In this document: positions 51,050 through 59,942 of the stretch, in pieces | Layout: each line of letters opens with the position of its first letter | Numbering within the stretch: the stretch's first letter is position 1 | Assembly: GCF_018398425.1 (NCBI RefSeq) | Contig: NZ_JADPMV010000002.1 | Span: 806,001 to 870,000, forward strand | Source: Pseudomonas lalucatii | GTDB lineage: Bacteria; Pseudomonadota; Gammaproteobacteria; Pseudomonadales; Pseudomonadaceae | Reading direction: 5' to 3' | Length of the DNA: 64,000 nt | Translations under genes and position numbers: made by a program | Notes under the pieces: generated by a model | What the model was told of the DNA's origin: nothing | What the model saw: only the letters and a program-made list of their open reading frames with translations | Databases searched by the model: none

Positions 51050-51984
51050 AAGAGGCGCATTGGCAACCCGACCCGCAGCACATCCGCCAGTTGCGACTGT
51101 TCAACAACGTCGCCGCCAGTTGCATGAACCAGGTGCTGAAATCCTTCCGCGCCTGCGAGCTGGAGGCCGGCGAGGTATTGCTGTCGCCCTTCAAGCGCAA
51201 CCAGCACCTCTACCTGCTGGTCAGGGGCCAGCTCAAGGTCTACCTGGGCTCGCCGGACAACCAGCCGGTGAACACCCTGAACGTCGGCGACTGCGCCGGG
51301 GAAATCAGCTTCATCGACAACCAGGCGCCATCGGCCTACGTGGTGGCGAGCGCCCCCAGCAGCGTGCTGCGCCTGCACCGCGAGGCGCTGATCAAGCTGT
51401 TCCAGCAATCGCCGCAGCTGATGCACAACCTGCTGAGCCTGCTCTGCGAGCGGGTGCGTACCGGCAACCGCATCCTCCTGAACAGCGAACAAAGCGCCAA
51501 TATCGACACCCTCACCGGGGCATTCAACCGCCGCTGGCTGGAACATGTGTTCGAACGGGAAAGCACCCGCTGTGCGTTCAATGGCCAGCCGCTGTGCATG
51601 CTGATGCTGGATGTCGACCACTTCAAGGCCTACAACGACCGACACGGACACCTGGCCGGGGACTATGCGTTGTGCCTGGTCGCCCATACCCTGCGCGAAC
51701 AGTTGCGGCCCAAGGACAGCCTGATCCGCTACGGCGGCGAGGAGTTCGTCATCCTGTTGCCGGAGATCGGCGAGGACGGCGGCCGGAGCATCGGCGAACG
51801 CCTGCGCCTGGCCCTGCAGCAGATCCCCTCCTTCTATGCGCCGAGCGGCGTGCTGCCGGGGGTGACCGTCTCCATCGGCATGGCCCTGATGCGCCAGCAG
51901 GACAGTCTCCCGGACCTGATCGCCCGGGCCGACAGCGCGCTGTACCGAGCCAAGCAGCAGGGCCGCAACTGCCTCTGCGGCTAG
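51046..51984 (+). CDS. Cyclic nucleotide-binding diguanylate cyclase
   Basis: A 312-residue soluble protein: an N-terminal Crp-like cNMP-binding domain (about 20-130, YLLVRGQLKVYLGSPDNQP and GDCAGEISFIDNQAPSAYV) and a C-terminal GGDEF domain with the active GGEEF at 230-234. Together they suggest that a nucleotide or another ligand controls c-di-GMP synthesis. The cNMP pocket looks degenerate, so the ligand may not be cAMP. The ATG at 51046 has no clear ribosome site; it overlaps a short upstream frame. Confidence 0.9.
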   Translation: MKEAHWQPDPQHIRQLRLFNNVAASCMNQVLKSFRACELEAGEVLLSPFKRNQHLYLLVRGQLKVYLGSPDNQPVNTLNVGDCAGEISFIDNQAPSAYVVASAPSSVLRLHREALIKLFQQSPQLMHNLLSLLCERVRTGNRILLNSEQSANIDTLTGAFNRRWLEHVFERESTRCAFNGQPLCMLMLDVDHFKAYNDRHGHLAGDYALCLVAHTLREQLRPKDSLIRYGGEEFVILLPEIGEDGGRSIGERLRLALQQIPSFYAPSGVLPGVTVSIGMALMRQQDSLPDLIARADSALYRAKQQGRNCLCG

Positions 51985-52100
51985 CGCCACGCCCCGCTGA
52001 CAGCTGCCGCATGTGCAGCCGCCGACTAGGCTGAGGCAAACGCCCCCTGTGACCGCCCGAGGCTGCCCTCGCGGCTACGGGGCCTTCGCCCGGAGCCTCC

Positions 52101-53264
52101 ATGCGCAAGCCCCTGCTCACCCTGCTGCTCCTGGCCCTCGGCGCCGCCGGGCTGTTCTTCAGCCTGCCGACCCTGCTCGACCGCCTGCTCAACGGCGTCG
52201 CCGCCGCCCCGCCCTATGCCGTCGGCGAGCCGGCACGGCGGCTGCATGCCGGGCTGTTCATCGCCGACCTGCACGACGATGCGCTGCTCTGGCAGCGCGA
52301 CCTGCTCGAGCGCCACGCCTATGGGCATTCCGACCTGCCGCGCCTGCTCGAAGCCGGCGTGGCGCTGCAGGTGTTCGCCAGCGTGACCAAGACTCCGCGC
52401 GGCCTCAACTACCAGCGCAACGCCGCCGACAGCGACAACATCACCCTGCTGGCGCTGGCCCAGCGCTGGCCACCGGCGACCTGGAGCAGCCTGCTGCAGC
52501 GCGCGCTGTACCACGCCGAAAAACTGCGGCAGGCCGCCGCCGACAGCCAGGGTCGCCTGCAGCTGATCAGGACCCGTGGCGAACTCGCCACCTTTATCCA
52601 GGCCTGGCGACAAGACCCGCGGCGGGTCGCCGCGCTGCTCGCCACCGAGGGCCTGCACCCGCTGGAGGGCCGCCTGGAGCATCTCGACCTGCTGTATGAC
52701 GCCGGCTACCGCATCGCCGGCCTGACCCATTTCTTCGACAACGAGGTCGGCGGCTCCGCCCACGGCCTGCACCAGGGCGGCCTGACCCCGCTGGGGCGTC
52801 AGGTGATAGCGCGCCTGGAGGAAAAAGCCATGCTGATCGACCTGGCCCACGCGTCCGCCGCCCTGATCGACGAGGTGCTGGCCGTGGCCAGGCGGCCATT
52901 GCTGGTATCCCATACCGGCGTCGAAGGCACCTGCCCGGGGCCGCGCAACCTCAGCGACCGGCAACTGCGTGGCATCGCCGCCAGCGGCGGGGTGGTCGGC
53001 ATCGGCTACTGGGAGGGGGCCGTCTGCGCCACCTCGGTGGAGGCCATAGTCCGGGCGATCCGCTACACCAGCACGCTGATCGGCGTCGAGCATGTGGCCC
53101 TCGGCTCGGACTTCAACGGCACCGTGCACACGCCCTTCGATGTCACCGGCCTGCCACGGCTGACCGCAGGCCTGCTGGCGGCCGGTTTCAGCCAGGCCGA
53201 GATCGCCGCGATCATGGGCGGCAACGTCCGGCGCCTGCTGCTCGCCAGCCTGCCCCAGGACTGA
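52101..53264 (+). CDS. Membrane dipeptidase (M19 family)
   Basis: A 387-residue protein with an N-terminal signal or anchor helix (MRKPLLTLLLLALGAAGLFF), then the renal dipeptidase-like TIM barrel with metal motifs DLHDDALLW, the bridging Glu in LLATEGLHPLEG, VSHTG and GSDFNG. M19 enzymes cleave dipeptides, often with D-residues at the C side. It ends shortly before rhlB and seems to have its own promoter. Confidence 0.92.
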   Translation: MRKPLLTLLLLALGAAGLFFSLPTLLDRLLNGVAAAPPYAVGEPARRLHAGLFIADLHDDALLWQRDLLERHAYGHSDLPRLLEAGVALQVFASVTKTPRGLNYQRNAADSDNITLLALAQRWPPATWSSLLQRALYHAEKLRQAAADSQGRLQLIRTRGELATFIQAWRQDPRRVAALLATEGLHPLEGRLEHLDLLYDAGYRIAGLTHFFDNEVGGSAHGLHQGGLTPLGRQVIARLEEKAMLIDLAHASAALIDEVLAVARRPLLVSHTGVEGTCPGPRNLSDRQLRGIAASGGVVGIGYWEGAVCATSVEAIVRAIRYTSTLIGVEHVALGSDFNGTVHTPFDVTGLPRLTAGLLAAGFSQAEIAAIMGGNVRRLLLASLPQD

Positions 53265-53396
53265 ACGAGCGGTCCAGCAGGGACCCAGCCGACTCAGGCC
53301 GCACTGGGGATTGACAACGCCCCCCGGCATGGTACTTCGCCGCGCCGGCTTCTTGCTTTACACTGGCCGCCGTTCACTCCTTAACCAATTGATGAG

Positions 53397-54845
53397 ATGA
53401 CCGTGCTCAAAGCACTCAAGAAGATGTTCGGCAAAGCCGAAGGCGAGCAGCCCAGCACGCCCGCCACACCCGCAACGCCTCGTGGCAACGACGCCTCGCA
53501 CGAAACAGCCAGCCGCCCCGCCAAGCCCAAACGCACCGACGACGCGACGCCGTCCGCCGCGGCCGCTACCGAGCCTGCGGCCAGGCCCGCCAAGCCGCCG
53601 CGCCGCGAGCGCCCGGCCAAGCCGGTCGACACCTGGAAGCTGGAAGACTTCAAGGTCGAGCCGGCCGAAGGCAAGACCCGCTTCCACGACTTCAAGCTCG
53701 CCCCCGAGCTGATGCACGCCATCCACGACCTCGGTTTCCCCTACTGCACGCCGATCCAGGCCGGCGTACTGGGTTACACCCTCAAGGGCCAGGACGCCAT
53801 CGGCCGCGCCCAGACCGGCACCGGCAAGACCGCGGCCTTCCTCATCTCGATCATCACCCAGCTGCTGCAGACCCCGCCGCCGAGAGAACGCTACATGGGC
53901 GAGCCACGGGCGCTGATCATCGCCCCGACCCGCGAGCTGGTGGTGCAGATCGCCAACGATGCCATCGGCCTGACCAAGTACAGCGGCCTGAACGTCATGC
54001 AGTTCGTGGGCGGCATGGACTTCGACAAGCAGCTCAAGCAACTGGAATCGCGCTTCTGCGACATCCTGGTGGCCACCCCGGGCCGCCTGCTGGACTTCAA
54101 CCAGCGCGGCGAGGTGCACCTGGACATGGTCGAGGTGATGGTGCTGGACGAGGCCGACCGCATGCTCGACATGGGTTTCATCCCCCAGGTGCGGCAGATC
54201 ATCCGCCAAACCCCGATGAAGGGCGAGCGCCAGACCCTGCTGTTCTCCGCCACCTTCACCGACGACGTGATGAACCTGGCCAAGCAGTGGACGGTCGACC
54301 CGGCCATCGTCGAGATCGAGCCGGAGAACGTCGCCAGCGACACCGTCGAGCAGCACGTCTACGCCGTCGCCAGCGCCGACAAGTACAAGCTGCTGTACAA
54401 CCTGATCACCCAGAACGACTGGAACCGGGTGATGGTCTTCGCCAACCGCAAGGACGAGGTACGGCGCATCGAGGAGCGCCTGACCCGCGACGGCATCAGC
54501 GCCGTGCAGATGTCCGGCGACGTGCCGCAGCACAAGCGCATCCGCGCCCTGGAAGGCTTCCGCGAAGGCAAGATCAAGGTGATGGTGGCCACCGACGTGG
54601 CCGGCCGCGGCATCCACGTCGAAGGCATCAGCCACGTGATCAACTTCACCCTGCCGGAAGACCCGGACGACTACGTGCACCGCATCGGCCGCACCGGCCG
54701 CGCCGGCAGCAGCGGCACCTCGATCAGCTTCGCCGGCGAGGACGACGCCTTCGCCCTGCCGCCGATCGAGGAGTTGCTCGGGCGCAAGATCAACTGCGAG
54801 ATGCCGCCGGACGAGTTGCTCAAGCCGGTGCCGCGCAAGCACTGA
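53397..54845 (+). CDS. rhlB: ATP-dependent RNA helicase RhlB
   Basis: A 482-residue DEAD-box helicase of the RNA degradosome. After a low-complexity, basic N-terminal tail (about 10-80, rich in Ala, Pro and Lys) come the Q motif ([13 protein letters not shown]), Walker A AQTGTGKT, the DEAD motif [16 protein letters not shown] and HRIGRTGR. The Pseudomonas N-terminal extension is longer than in E. coli. It ends in a strong terminator and is convergent with the LysR gene. Confidence 0.95.
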   Translation: MTVLKALKKMFGKAEGEQPSTPATPATPRGNDASHETASRPAKPKRTDDATPSAAAATEPAARPAKPPRRERPAKPVDTWKLEDFKVEPAEGKTRFHDFKLAPELMHAIHDLGFPYCTPIQAGVLGYTLKGQDAIGRAQTGTGKTAAFLISIITQLLQTPPPRERYMGEPRALIIAPTRELVVQIANDAIGLTKYSGLNVMQFVGGMDFDKQLKQLESRFCDILVATPGRLLDFNQRGEVHLDMVEVMVLDEADRMLDMGFIPQVRQIIRQTPMKGERQTLLFSATFTDDVMNLAKQWTVDPAIVEIEPENVASDTVEQHVYAVASADKYKLLYNLITQNDWNRVMVFANRKDEVRRIEERLTRDGISAVQMSGDVPQHKRIRALEGFREGKIKVMVATDVAGRGIHVEGISHVINFTLPEDPDDYVHRIGRTGRAGSSGTSISFAGEDDAFALPPIEELLGRKINCEMPPDELLKPVPRKH

Positions 54846-54862
54846 CGCAACGCTGCGCTAGC

Positions 54863-54894
54863 AAGAAGGCGAAGCCCGCGGGCTTCGCCTTCTT
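54863..54894 (+). terminator. Terminator after rhlB
   Basis: A 32-bp perfect palindrome with arms starting AAGAAGGCGAAGCCCG, placed 17 nt after the rhlB stop; it ends in TTCTT. It probably acts in both directions between convergent genes. Confidence 0.82.
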
Positions 54895-54901
54895 CGTTGC
54901 T

Positions 54902-54959
54902 GCAGGGTGCGCCATGCGCACCAATACCGCGGAAGGCCGCTGCGCGCGGCGCACCCTAC
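54902..54959. repeat. Palindromic intergenic repeat, copy A
   Basis: About 58 bp with ends GCAGGGTGCGCC (left) and GGCGCACCCTAC (right) in inverted orientation, inner sequence variable. The right end supplies the TAG stop of the LysR gene. Two more copies are at 55993-56054 and 57547-57615. Confidence 0.7.
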
Positions 54960-55906
54960 CTGAAATAGCGCGCCCTGACCGCCGCCGCCGTCGCTTCGCG
55001 CAGCAGGCCGATAAACAGCTGCTCCACCTCCGTCAGCAGCTGGTTTTCCGGGGTGACCAGGTACACCTCGTTGACCGGCAGGTCGTCATGGGGCGGCAGC
55101 TGGAACAGCAGCTTCTGCGCCACGAAGGGCCTGGCCCCTTCCACGGTCAGGGCGCCGAAGCCGAGGCCGGCGAGAATCAGCCGGCGCACCTCCTCCTCGT
55201 TGGGCGACACCGCCACCAGGCGGCCCCAGAACTGCTGCCCGGTGCGCACCGAGTTGACCGCGCTGAGGCCCTCGCCGGGCTGGTCGCTCTCGAAGGAGAC
55301 ATAGGCCAGGCCACGCAGGTCCGCGGCAGTCAGATTGTCGCGGCCGAACAGCGGGTGGCGTGGCCCGCAGTAGAAGGCCATCTGCTCGTAGCCGAGCAGG
55401 TCGAAGTGCAGGCCGGTCCGGGCGGTCTTCTTGTTGCTGATGCCGATATGCAGGCTGCCCCGGGCCACCGCGTCGACTATGTCGGCGCTGGGCTGGGAGC
55501 TGAGGCTGATCAGCACGTTGGGATAGCGCTGGTGGAACAGCGCCAGGCTGTCGTCGAAGGGCTGGCAGCTGACATGGCTGGCGACCTGGATATGCAGCTC
55601 GCCGAGCACCGCGCCGGCCTCACCGGCGTACTGCTCGGCCATCTTGCCGATGATGCTGCCGGCCGAGGAAATATACTCGTAGACCCGCAGGCCCTGCTCG
55701 GTCAGGCAGAACATGCCCTTCTTGCGCTGGATCAGGCGCATGCCCAGGTGTTCTTCCAGGCGCTTGAGGGCATTGCTTACGCTGGGCTGGCTGAGCGACA
55801 GCTTGCGCGCCGCGCCGGTGATGCTGCTTTCCTCGACTATCACCAGGAAGGTGTACAGCAGGTTCCAGTCCAGGTTGCGCAGCAGACGCTCGCGGGGCGA
55901 CAGCAT
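54956..55906 (-). CDS. LysR-family regulator of the decarboxylase/ABC module
   Basis: A 316-residue regulator: winged helix-turn-helix (LDWNLLYTFLVIVEESSITG, AARKLSLSQPSVSNALKRLE) and the usual effector-binding domain (about 95-300). I place the start at ATG 55906; another at 55936 adds 10 residues and has GGAG 8 nt before it. It lies downstream of the decarboxylase gene on the same strand, and I infer that it controls the decarboxylase and perhaps the ABC genes. Its stop codon lies inside repeat copy A. Confidence 0.9.
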   Translation of the reverse strand: MLSPRERLLRNLDWNLLYTFLVIVEESSITGAARKLSLSQPSVSNALKRLEEHLGMRLIQRKKGMFCLTEQGLRVYEYISSAGSIIGKMAEQYAGEAGAVLGELHIQVASHVSCQPFDDSLALFHQRYPNVLISLSSQPSADIVDAVARGSLHIGISNKKTARTGLHFDLLGYEQMAFYCGPRHPLFGRDNLTAADLRGLAYVSFESDQPGEGLSAVNSVRTGQQFWGRLVAVSPNEEEVRRLILAGLGFGALTVEGARPFVAQKLLFQLPPHDDLPVNEVYLVTPENQLLTEVEQLFIGLLREATAAAVRARYFR

Positions 55907-55992
55907 GATCGGTGGTTCTCCCAGGCAGGCCGTCATATCGGCCACTCCGGGGGCAACAGTGCACCGCTCGGCGCACCAAGCGCAAGGCTTGC

Positions 55993-56054
55993 GGCGGGGG
56001 CGCCATGCGCCTCTGCAAGCCACACAGCGGAGGGATGCGCGTGGCGCCCCCTAG
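55993..56054. repeat. Palindromic intergenic repeat, copy B
   Basis: About 62 bp: GGGGGCGCCATGCGC (55996-56010) and GCGCGTGGCGCCCCCT (56037-56052) are inverted arms, similar to copies A and C. A separate small palindrome CGCAAG-G-CTTGCG abuts its left side. It lies between the decarboxylase stop and the LysR start. Confidence 0.65.
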
Positions 56055-56071
56055 AGCCCCCTGCCCGCCGC

Positions 56072-57523
56072 TCAATCCAGATCATGGGCCAGCAGGTCGC
56101 GGTATTCGCCACGGCGACGGATCAGCCGGCTACCCTGCCGCAGGTCCACCAGCACCGCGGCGGCGGATTGCCGGCCGCAGTACTGGCTCATCATCTCCAG
56201 GGCGTAGGCCCCCACGTCCAGCAGGGCGATCACATCGCCCATGGCGGTGGCCGCCGGCAGCTCGCGCAGGTTGGGCTGGTGTACCAGCACCCGCTCCAGC
56301 ACGGCGCGATGCTCGGCCAGCCTGGGCTCCTCGGCGATCAGGTCCGCCACTGCGCCCTCCCCCTCGATGTCGTAGTAGGTGTCGCTGCTGTCGCACAGCG
56401 GCCCGGCCATGCGGCAGTGGCGGGTGTCGTGGTCATCGGCGCGGGAGGCGTTGAGCATATGGAAGTACCAGCCGTTGTACAGGTCGAACAGCACGCTGTA
56501 GCCGGCGTCCAGGTAGAACACCGGGCGGCCCTGGCGCTCCTTGTGCGCCTCGATGCGGCTCAGCAGGATCGCGCCGTCGCTGACCATGCTGCGCCCCGGC
56601 TCGACGATCAGCTCGATCTGCTCGCCCAGGGCCTGGGCCATGGGTTTGATCAGGTGCTCGGCGAGCCGGGCGAAGTCGATCTCGGTGCGGTAGTTGGCGC
56701 AGTAGTGCGGCGCCACCGAGGCGAAGTTCTCCTCGGCGCTGCTGTAGTTCTTCGGGAAGCCGCCGCCCAGGTTCACATGCTCCAGCGGGTAAGGCAGGCG
56801 CTCGGCCACCTGACGCACGTAGTCGATCAGGAAGTTGGCCTCGGCCTGGTACACCCCGATATCGGTGATCTGGGTGCCGATATGGGCATGCACCCCCACC
56901 AGCTTCAGCGCGCCGGGCTGGGCCAGGATCAGCTCGATGGCCTCGACCTGCTCGGCGGCGGTCATGCCGAACTTGGAGGTCGAGGTGCCGGTCTGCCAGC
57001 CGGCGGCGGCGCCGCCCTGGATCTCCGGGATGATGCGCAGGCTGACCCGCGCCTGGCGGCCCAGCTCGCCGGCCACCGCGAGGATGCGCGCCAGCTCCGA
57101 CAGCGAGTCGACATTGATCGCCTTGATCCCGGCGCCTATCACCTCGCGCAGCTCTCCGACCTGCTTGGCCACGCCGTTGAACACCATCTGCGCCGGGGCG
57201 AAACCGGCGAGCTGCGCCTTGTAGAACTCGCCGCCGGAGTTGACCTCCAGATCCAGGCCGCAATCCTTGAACAGCTTGAGCACCGCCAGGTTGGCGCAGG
57301 CCTTGCTGGCGAAGCAGACCCGGGTTCTGCCGTGTACCCGGCGGAAGTTGTTCAGGATATCCCGGGCGTTATCCCGCAGCTTGGCTGCCGAATAGACGAA
57401 CAGCGGCGAGCCGTAGCGTTCGACCAGGTCGATGGCGTTGACTCCATCGATCAGCAGCTGGTTGTTGGCACTGTCGAGATGCTGCGGTCTTTTCCAGGGG
57501 TGCAGGGAGACGACTTGGCTCAT
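56072..57523 (-). CDS. Fold-type III PLP-dependent decarboxylase (DAP/D-ornithine/lysine decarboxylase family)
   Basis: A 483-residue alanine racemase-fold decarboxylase. The PLP lysine is K74 in CFASKACANLAVL, the phosphate loop is LGGGFPKNY with EPGRSMVSDGA, and the catalytic Cys is in GPLCDSSDTYY. The FASK, YFHMLNASR, GPLCD and C-terminal SRLIRRRGEYRDLL pattern resembles, from memory, bacterial D-ornithine/D-lysine decarboxylase (DokD) more than biosynthetic LysA. About 25 extra residues follow the Cys motif. It lies between a LysR gene and a polar amino-acid ABC transporter, so a catabolic role on an imported basic amino acid is likely but unproven. Confidence 0.85.
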   Translation of the reverse strand: MSQVVSLHPWKRPQHLDSANNQLLIDGVNAIDLVERYGSPLFVYSAAKLRDNARDILNNFRRVHGRTRVCFASKACANLAVLKLFKDCGLDLEVNSGGEFYKAQLAGFAPAQMVFNGVAKQVGELREVIGAGIKAINVDSLSELARILAVAGELGRQARVSLRIIPEIQGGAAAGWQTGTSTSKFGMTAAEQVEAIELILAQPGALKLVGVHAHIGTQITDIGVYQAEANFLIDYVRQVAERLPYPLEHVNLGGGFPKNYSSAEENFASVAPHYCANYRTEIDFARLAEHLIKPMAQALGEQIELIVEPGRSMVSDGAILLSRIEAHKERQGRPVFYLDAGYSVLFDLYNGWYFHMLNASRADDHDTRHCRMAGPLCDSSDTYYDIEGEGAVADLIAEEPRLAEHRAVLERVLVHQPNLRELPAATAMGDVIALLDVGAYALEMMSQYCGRQSAAAVLVDLRQGSRLIRRRGEYRDLLAHDLD

Positions 57524-57546
57524 GGGTATGGCTCACTCAATCAAAG

Positions 57547-57615
57547 GTAGGGGGCGCCGTGCGCACCATCGCGTTATCGCGGCGCCATTGCCGTGGTGCG
57601 CGCAGCGCACCCTGC
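57547..57615. repeat. Palindromic intergenic repeat, copy C
   Basis: About 69 bp with left arm GTAGGGGGCGCCGTGCGCAC (57547-57566) and right arm GGTGCGCGCAGCGCACCCTG (57595-57614). It sits between the decarboxylase start and the ABC ATPase stop, within a 139-bp gap. Same family as copies A and B. Confidence 0.7.
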
Positions 57616-57662
57616 AAAGGCAGCGTCGCCAACCGATGCGATCGACGACATCAGCGGTTCCA

Positions 57663-58445
57663 TCAGTACTGGGTCGCCAGCAGGCGGCGCAGGTTGTCCG
57701 ATTGCGGGGCGTTGAACAGCTGCTCGGGGCTGCCTTGCTCCTCGATGCGGCCCTGGTGCAGGTACACCAGCCTGGACGACACCTCGCGGGCGAAGCGCAT
57801 CTCGTGGGTGACCATGATCATGGTGCGACCCTCCTCGGCCAGCTCGCGGATCACCAGCAGCACCTCGCCCACCAGCTCCGGGTCCAGGGCCGAGGTGGGC
57901 TCGTCGAACAGCATCACCTCGGGGTCCATGGCCAGGGCGCGGGCAATGGCCACCCGCTGCTTCTGTCCGCCGGACAGGCAGTCGGGATACACCTGGCACT
58001 TGTCCAGCATGCCGACCCGGGCCAGCAGCTTCTTCGCCAGGGCCTCCACGTCATGCCGATTGCGCCCCAGCACCAGGCAGGGACCGAGCATCACGTTCTC
58101 CAGCACGGTCATGTGCGACCACAGGTTGAACGACTGGAAGACCATGGCCAGGCGCGCGCGCACCCGCTCGATCTGCCGCTGGCAGCGCCGCGAGCGGCCG
58201 CCATGGCGGTTGGCGGTCAGCTCCAGCTCCTCGCCGTGCACGCGCAGGTGGCCACTGTCGGGGAACTCCAGCAGGTTCATGCAGCGCAGCAAGGTGCTCT
58301 TGCCCGAGCCGCTGGAGCCGATGATGCTGATCACGTCATGCTTCTCGGCGGTCAGCGAGACGCCCTTGAGCACCTCGATGCCGGCGAAGGACTTGTGCAG
58401 GTTCTCCACCTGCAGGGCGGCGGTCTGGGGGATGCATGCAGTCAT
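57663..58445 (-). CDS. Polar amino-acid ABC transporter ATP-binding protein
   Basis: A 260-residue ATPase of the HisP/GlnQ group: Walker A GSSGSGKST, Q-loop FQSFNLWSHMT, signature [15 protein letters not shown], Walker [13 protein letters not shown] and the H-loop MVTHEMRFA. The region ELTANRHGGRSRRCQRQIER is a family insertion seen in HisP-like proteins of lysine/arginine/ornithine/histidine systems. It overlaps the permease gene by 4 nt (ATGA). Confidence 0.93.
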   Translation of the reverse strand: MTACIPQTAALQVENLHKSFAGIEVLKGVSLTAEKHDVISIIGSSGSGKSTLLRCMNLLEFPDSGHLRVHGEELELTANRHGGRSRRCQRQIERVRARLAMVFQSFNLWSHMTVLENVMLGPCLVLGRNRHDVEALAKKLLARVGMLDKCQVYPDCLSGGQKQRVAIARALAMDPEVMLFDEPTSALDPELVGEVLLVIRELAEEGRTMIMVTHEMRFAREVSSRLVYLHQGRIEEQGSPEQLFNAPQSDNLRRLLATQY

Positions 58446-59179
58446 GGCGACACTCCGGCGGAAACCTGCGCCGCAGCGGGCGCGGTGGATGGGGCCCGAC
58501 GTAGCCGCTGGTGGCGGGTCAGGCACAGTTCCAGGCGGCGCCAGCACCAGACGAAGGCGCTGGTCATCAACAGGTAGAGCAGCGCCGCCCAGAGGTACAC
58601 GGACAGGTCGAAGGTCTGCGAGAAGATGCGCCGGGTCTGGCCCATCACATCGAACAGGGTGATGACGCTGACCACCGCGCTGCCCTTGAGCAGCAGGATG
58701 ATCTCGTTGCCCAGGGCCGGAAAGGCGATGCGGTAGGCATTGGGCAGGATGATCTTGCGATACTGGCTGAAGCGCGACAGGCCCATGGCCACACCCGCCT
58801 CGATCTGCCCGTAGGGCACGGCGCGCAGGCCGCCCCGGAGGATTTCCACCTGGTAGGCCGTGGAGTTGAGGACGAAGGTCAGCAGCGCGCAGTAGTAGGG
58901 ATCGCGGAAGAACCACCACAGCCCCAGCTGGCTCAGCTCGGCACGGAACTGCCCCGAGCCGTAGTACACCAGAAACAGCTGGGCCAGCAGCGGCGTGCCA
59001 CGCAAGAACGAGACGTACAGGCGAATCGGCCAGCGCAGCAGCCCGCGTTCGCTGCAGCGGGCGATGGCCAGGGGCAAGGCCAGGGCGCAGGCCAGCAGCG
59101 CGGCGATGGCGGTGAGCTGCAGGGTCAGGCCGGCGCCGGCCAGCAGCTGGGCGGAGAAGCGCGTGAGAATATCCATCAT
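58442..59179 (-). CDS. Polar amino-acid ABC transporter permease (HisM-like)
   Basis: A 245-residue inner-membrane permease with about five TM helices and the EAA loop EAGVAMGLSRFSQYRKIILP. I start it at the ATG 59179, which overlaps the preceding permease stop as ATGA; the longer frame is not needed. It forms the channel with the next permease; substrate inferred as a basic or polar amino acid from the family. Confidence 0.92.
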   Translation of the reverse strand: MMDILTRFSAQLLAGAGLTLQLTAIAALLACALALPLAIARCSERGLLRWPIRLYVSFLRGTPLLAQLFLVYYGSGQFRAELSQLGLWWFFRDPYYCALLTFVLNSTAYQVEILRGGLRAVPYGQIEAGVAMGLSRFSQYRKIILPNAYRIAFPALGNEIILLLKGSAVVSVITLFDVMGQTRRIFSQTFDLSVYLWAALLYLLMTSAFVWCWRRLELCLTRHQRLRRAPSTAPAAAQVSAGVSP

Positions 59180-59901
59180 GCCGCGGCCCCTCCCGTGCGC
59201 TGGCCGCGGTTGGCGCGGCGCTCCAGGCGTGCCAGCAGGCACTCGCAGAGCAGGCACACCGCCCAATAGGCCAGGCACACCACGAGGAAGAACAGAAAGG
59301 GCTTCTTGGTGGTGCCCACGGCGATATTGGCCATGCGCATCAGGTCACTGAGGGCGATCACCGAGACCAGGGCGGTGTCCTTGAGCAGGTTGACCCACAG
59401 GTTGCCCAGCCCCGGCAGGGCCAGGCGCAGCAGCTGCGGCAGCTCGAGCACCCGGAAGATGGTCAGCCGGCGCAGGCCCATGGCCTGCCCCGCCTCGCGC
59501 TGGCCAGCGTCCAGGGCCTGCCAGGCACCGCGCCAGACTTCGCTGGAATAGGCGGCGAAGACCAGGCCCAGGGCCAGCACCCCGGCGATAAAGGGGCTCA
59601 GTTCGAGATAGCCGGCCGCCGGGTCGTAGCAGCGCAGCAGGGCGTTCAGGCCCATGCCCACGCCGTGGTAGATGATAAACAGGGTGAGCAGCTCGGGCAG
59701 GCCGCGCAATGTGGTGCTGAAGGCCAGGGCCAGGGCGCGCGCCGGGCGCCCGCCGAACAGCGCCAGCGCCGCCACCAAAAGGCCCAGCAGCAGGCCGACC
59801 GGCAGGGTGGCCAGCGCCAGGGCCAGGGTTACCCCGAGGCCCTGCAGCAACTCGTCGCCCCAGCCGGCGTCACCGAAGCTCAGGTAGGTGAGCCAGTCCA
59901 T
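59176..59901 (-). CDS. Polar amino-acid ABC transporter permease (HisQ-like)
   Basis: A 241-residue partner permease: TM helices with GLGVTLALALATLPVGLLLG at the N-terminus and the EAA loop REAGQAMGLRRLTIFRVLEL. The gene is 41 nt after the binding-protein stop and overlaps the second permease by 4 nt. Together with the SBP and ATPase it gives a complete importer. Confidence 0.92.
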   Translation of the reverse strand: MDWLTYLSFGDAGWGDELLQGLGVTLALALATLPVGLLLGLLVAALALFGGRPARALALAFSTTLRGLPELLTLFIIYHGVGMGLNALLRCYDPAAGYLELSPFIAGVLALGLVFAAYSSEVWRGAWQALDAGQREAGQAMGLRRLTIFRVLELPQLLRLALPGLGNLWVNLLKDTALVSVIALSDLMRMANIAVGTTKKPFLFFLVVCLAYWAVCLLCECLLARLERRANRGQRTGGAAA

Positions 59902-59942
59902 AACAGATCCTCTTCTCGCTCAGCAGGTCAGCGGCGCTTGGC

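Noticed and set aside
54287..57550. A 1087-codon plus-strand frame running from rhlB across the LysR and decarboxylase genes
   Set aside because: Out-of-frame/antisense shadow; real genes explain the whole stretch.
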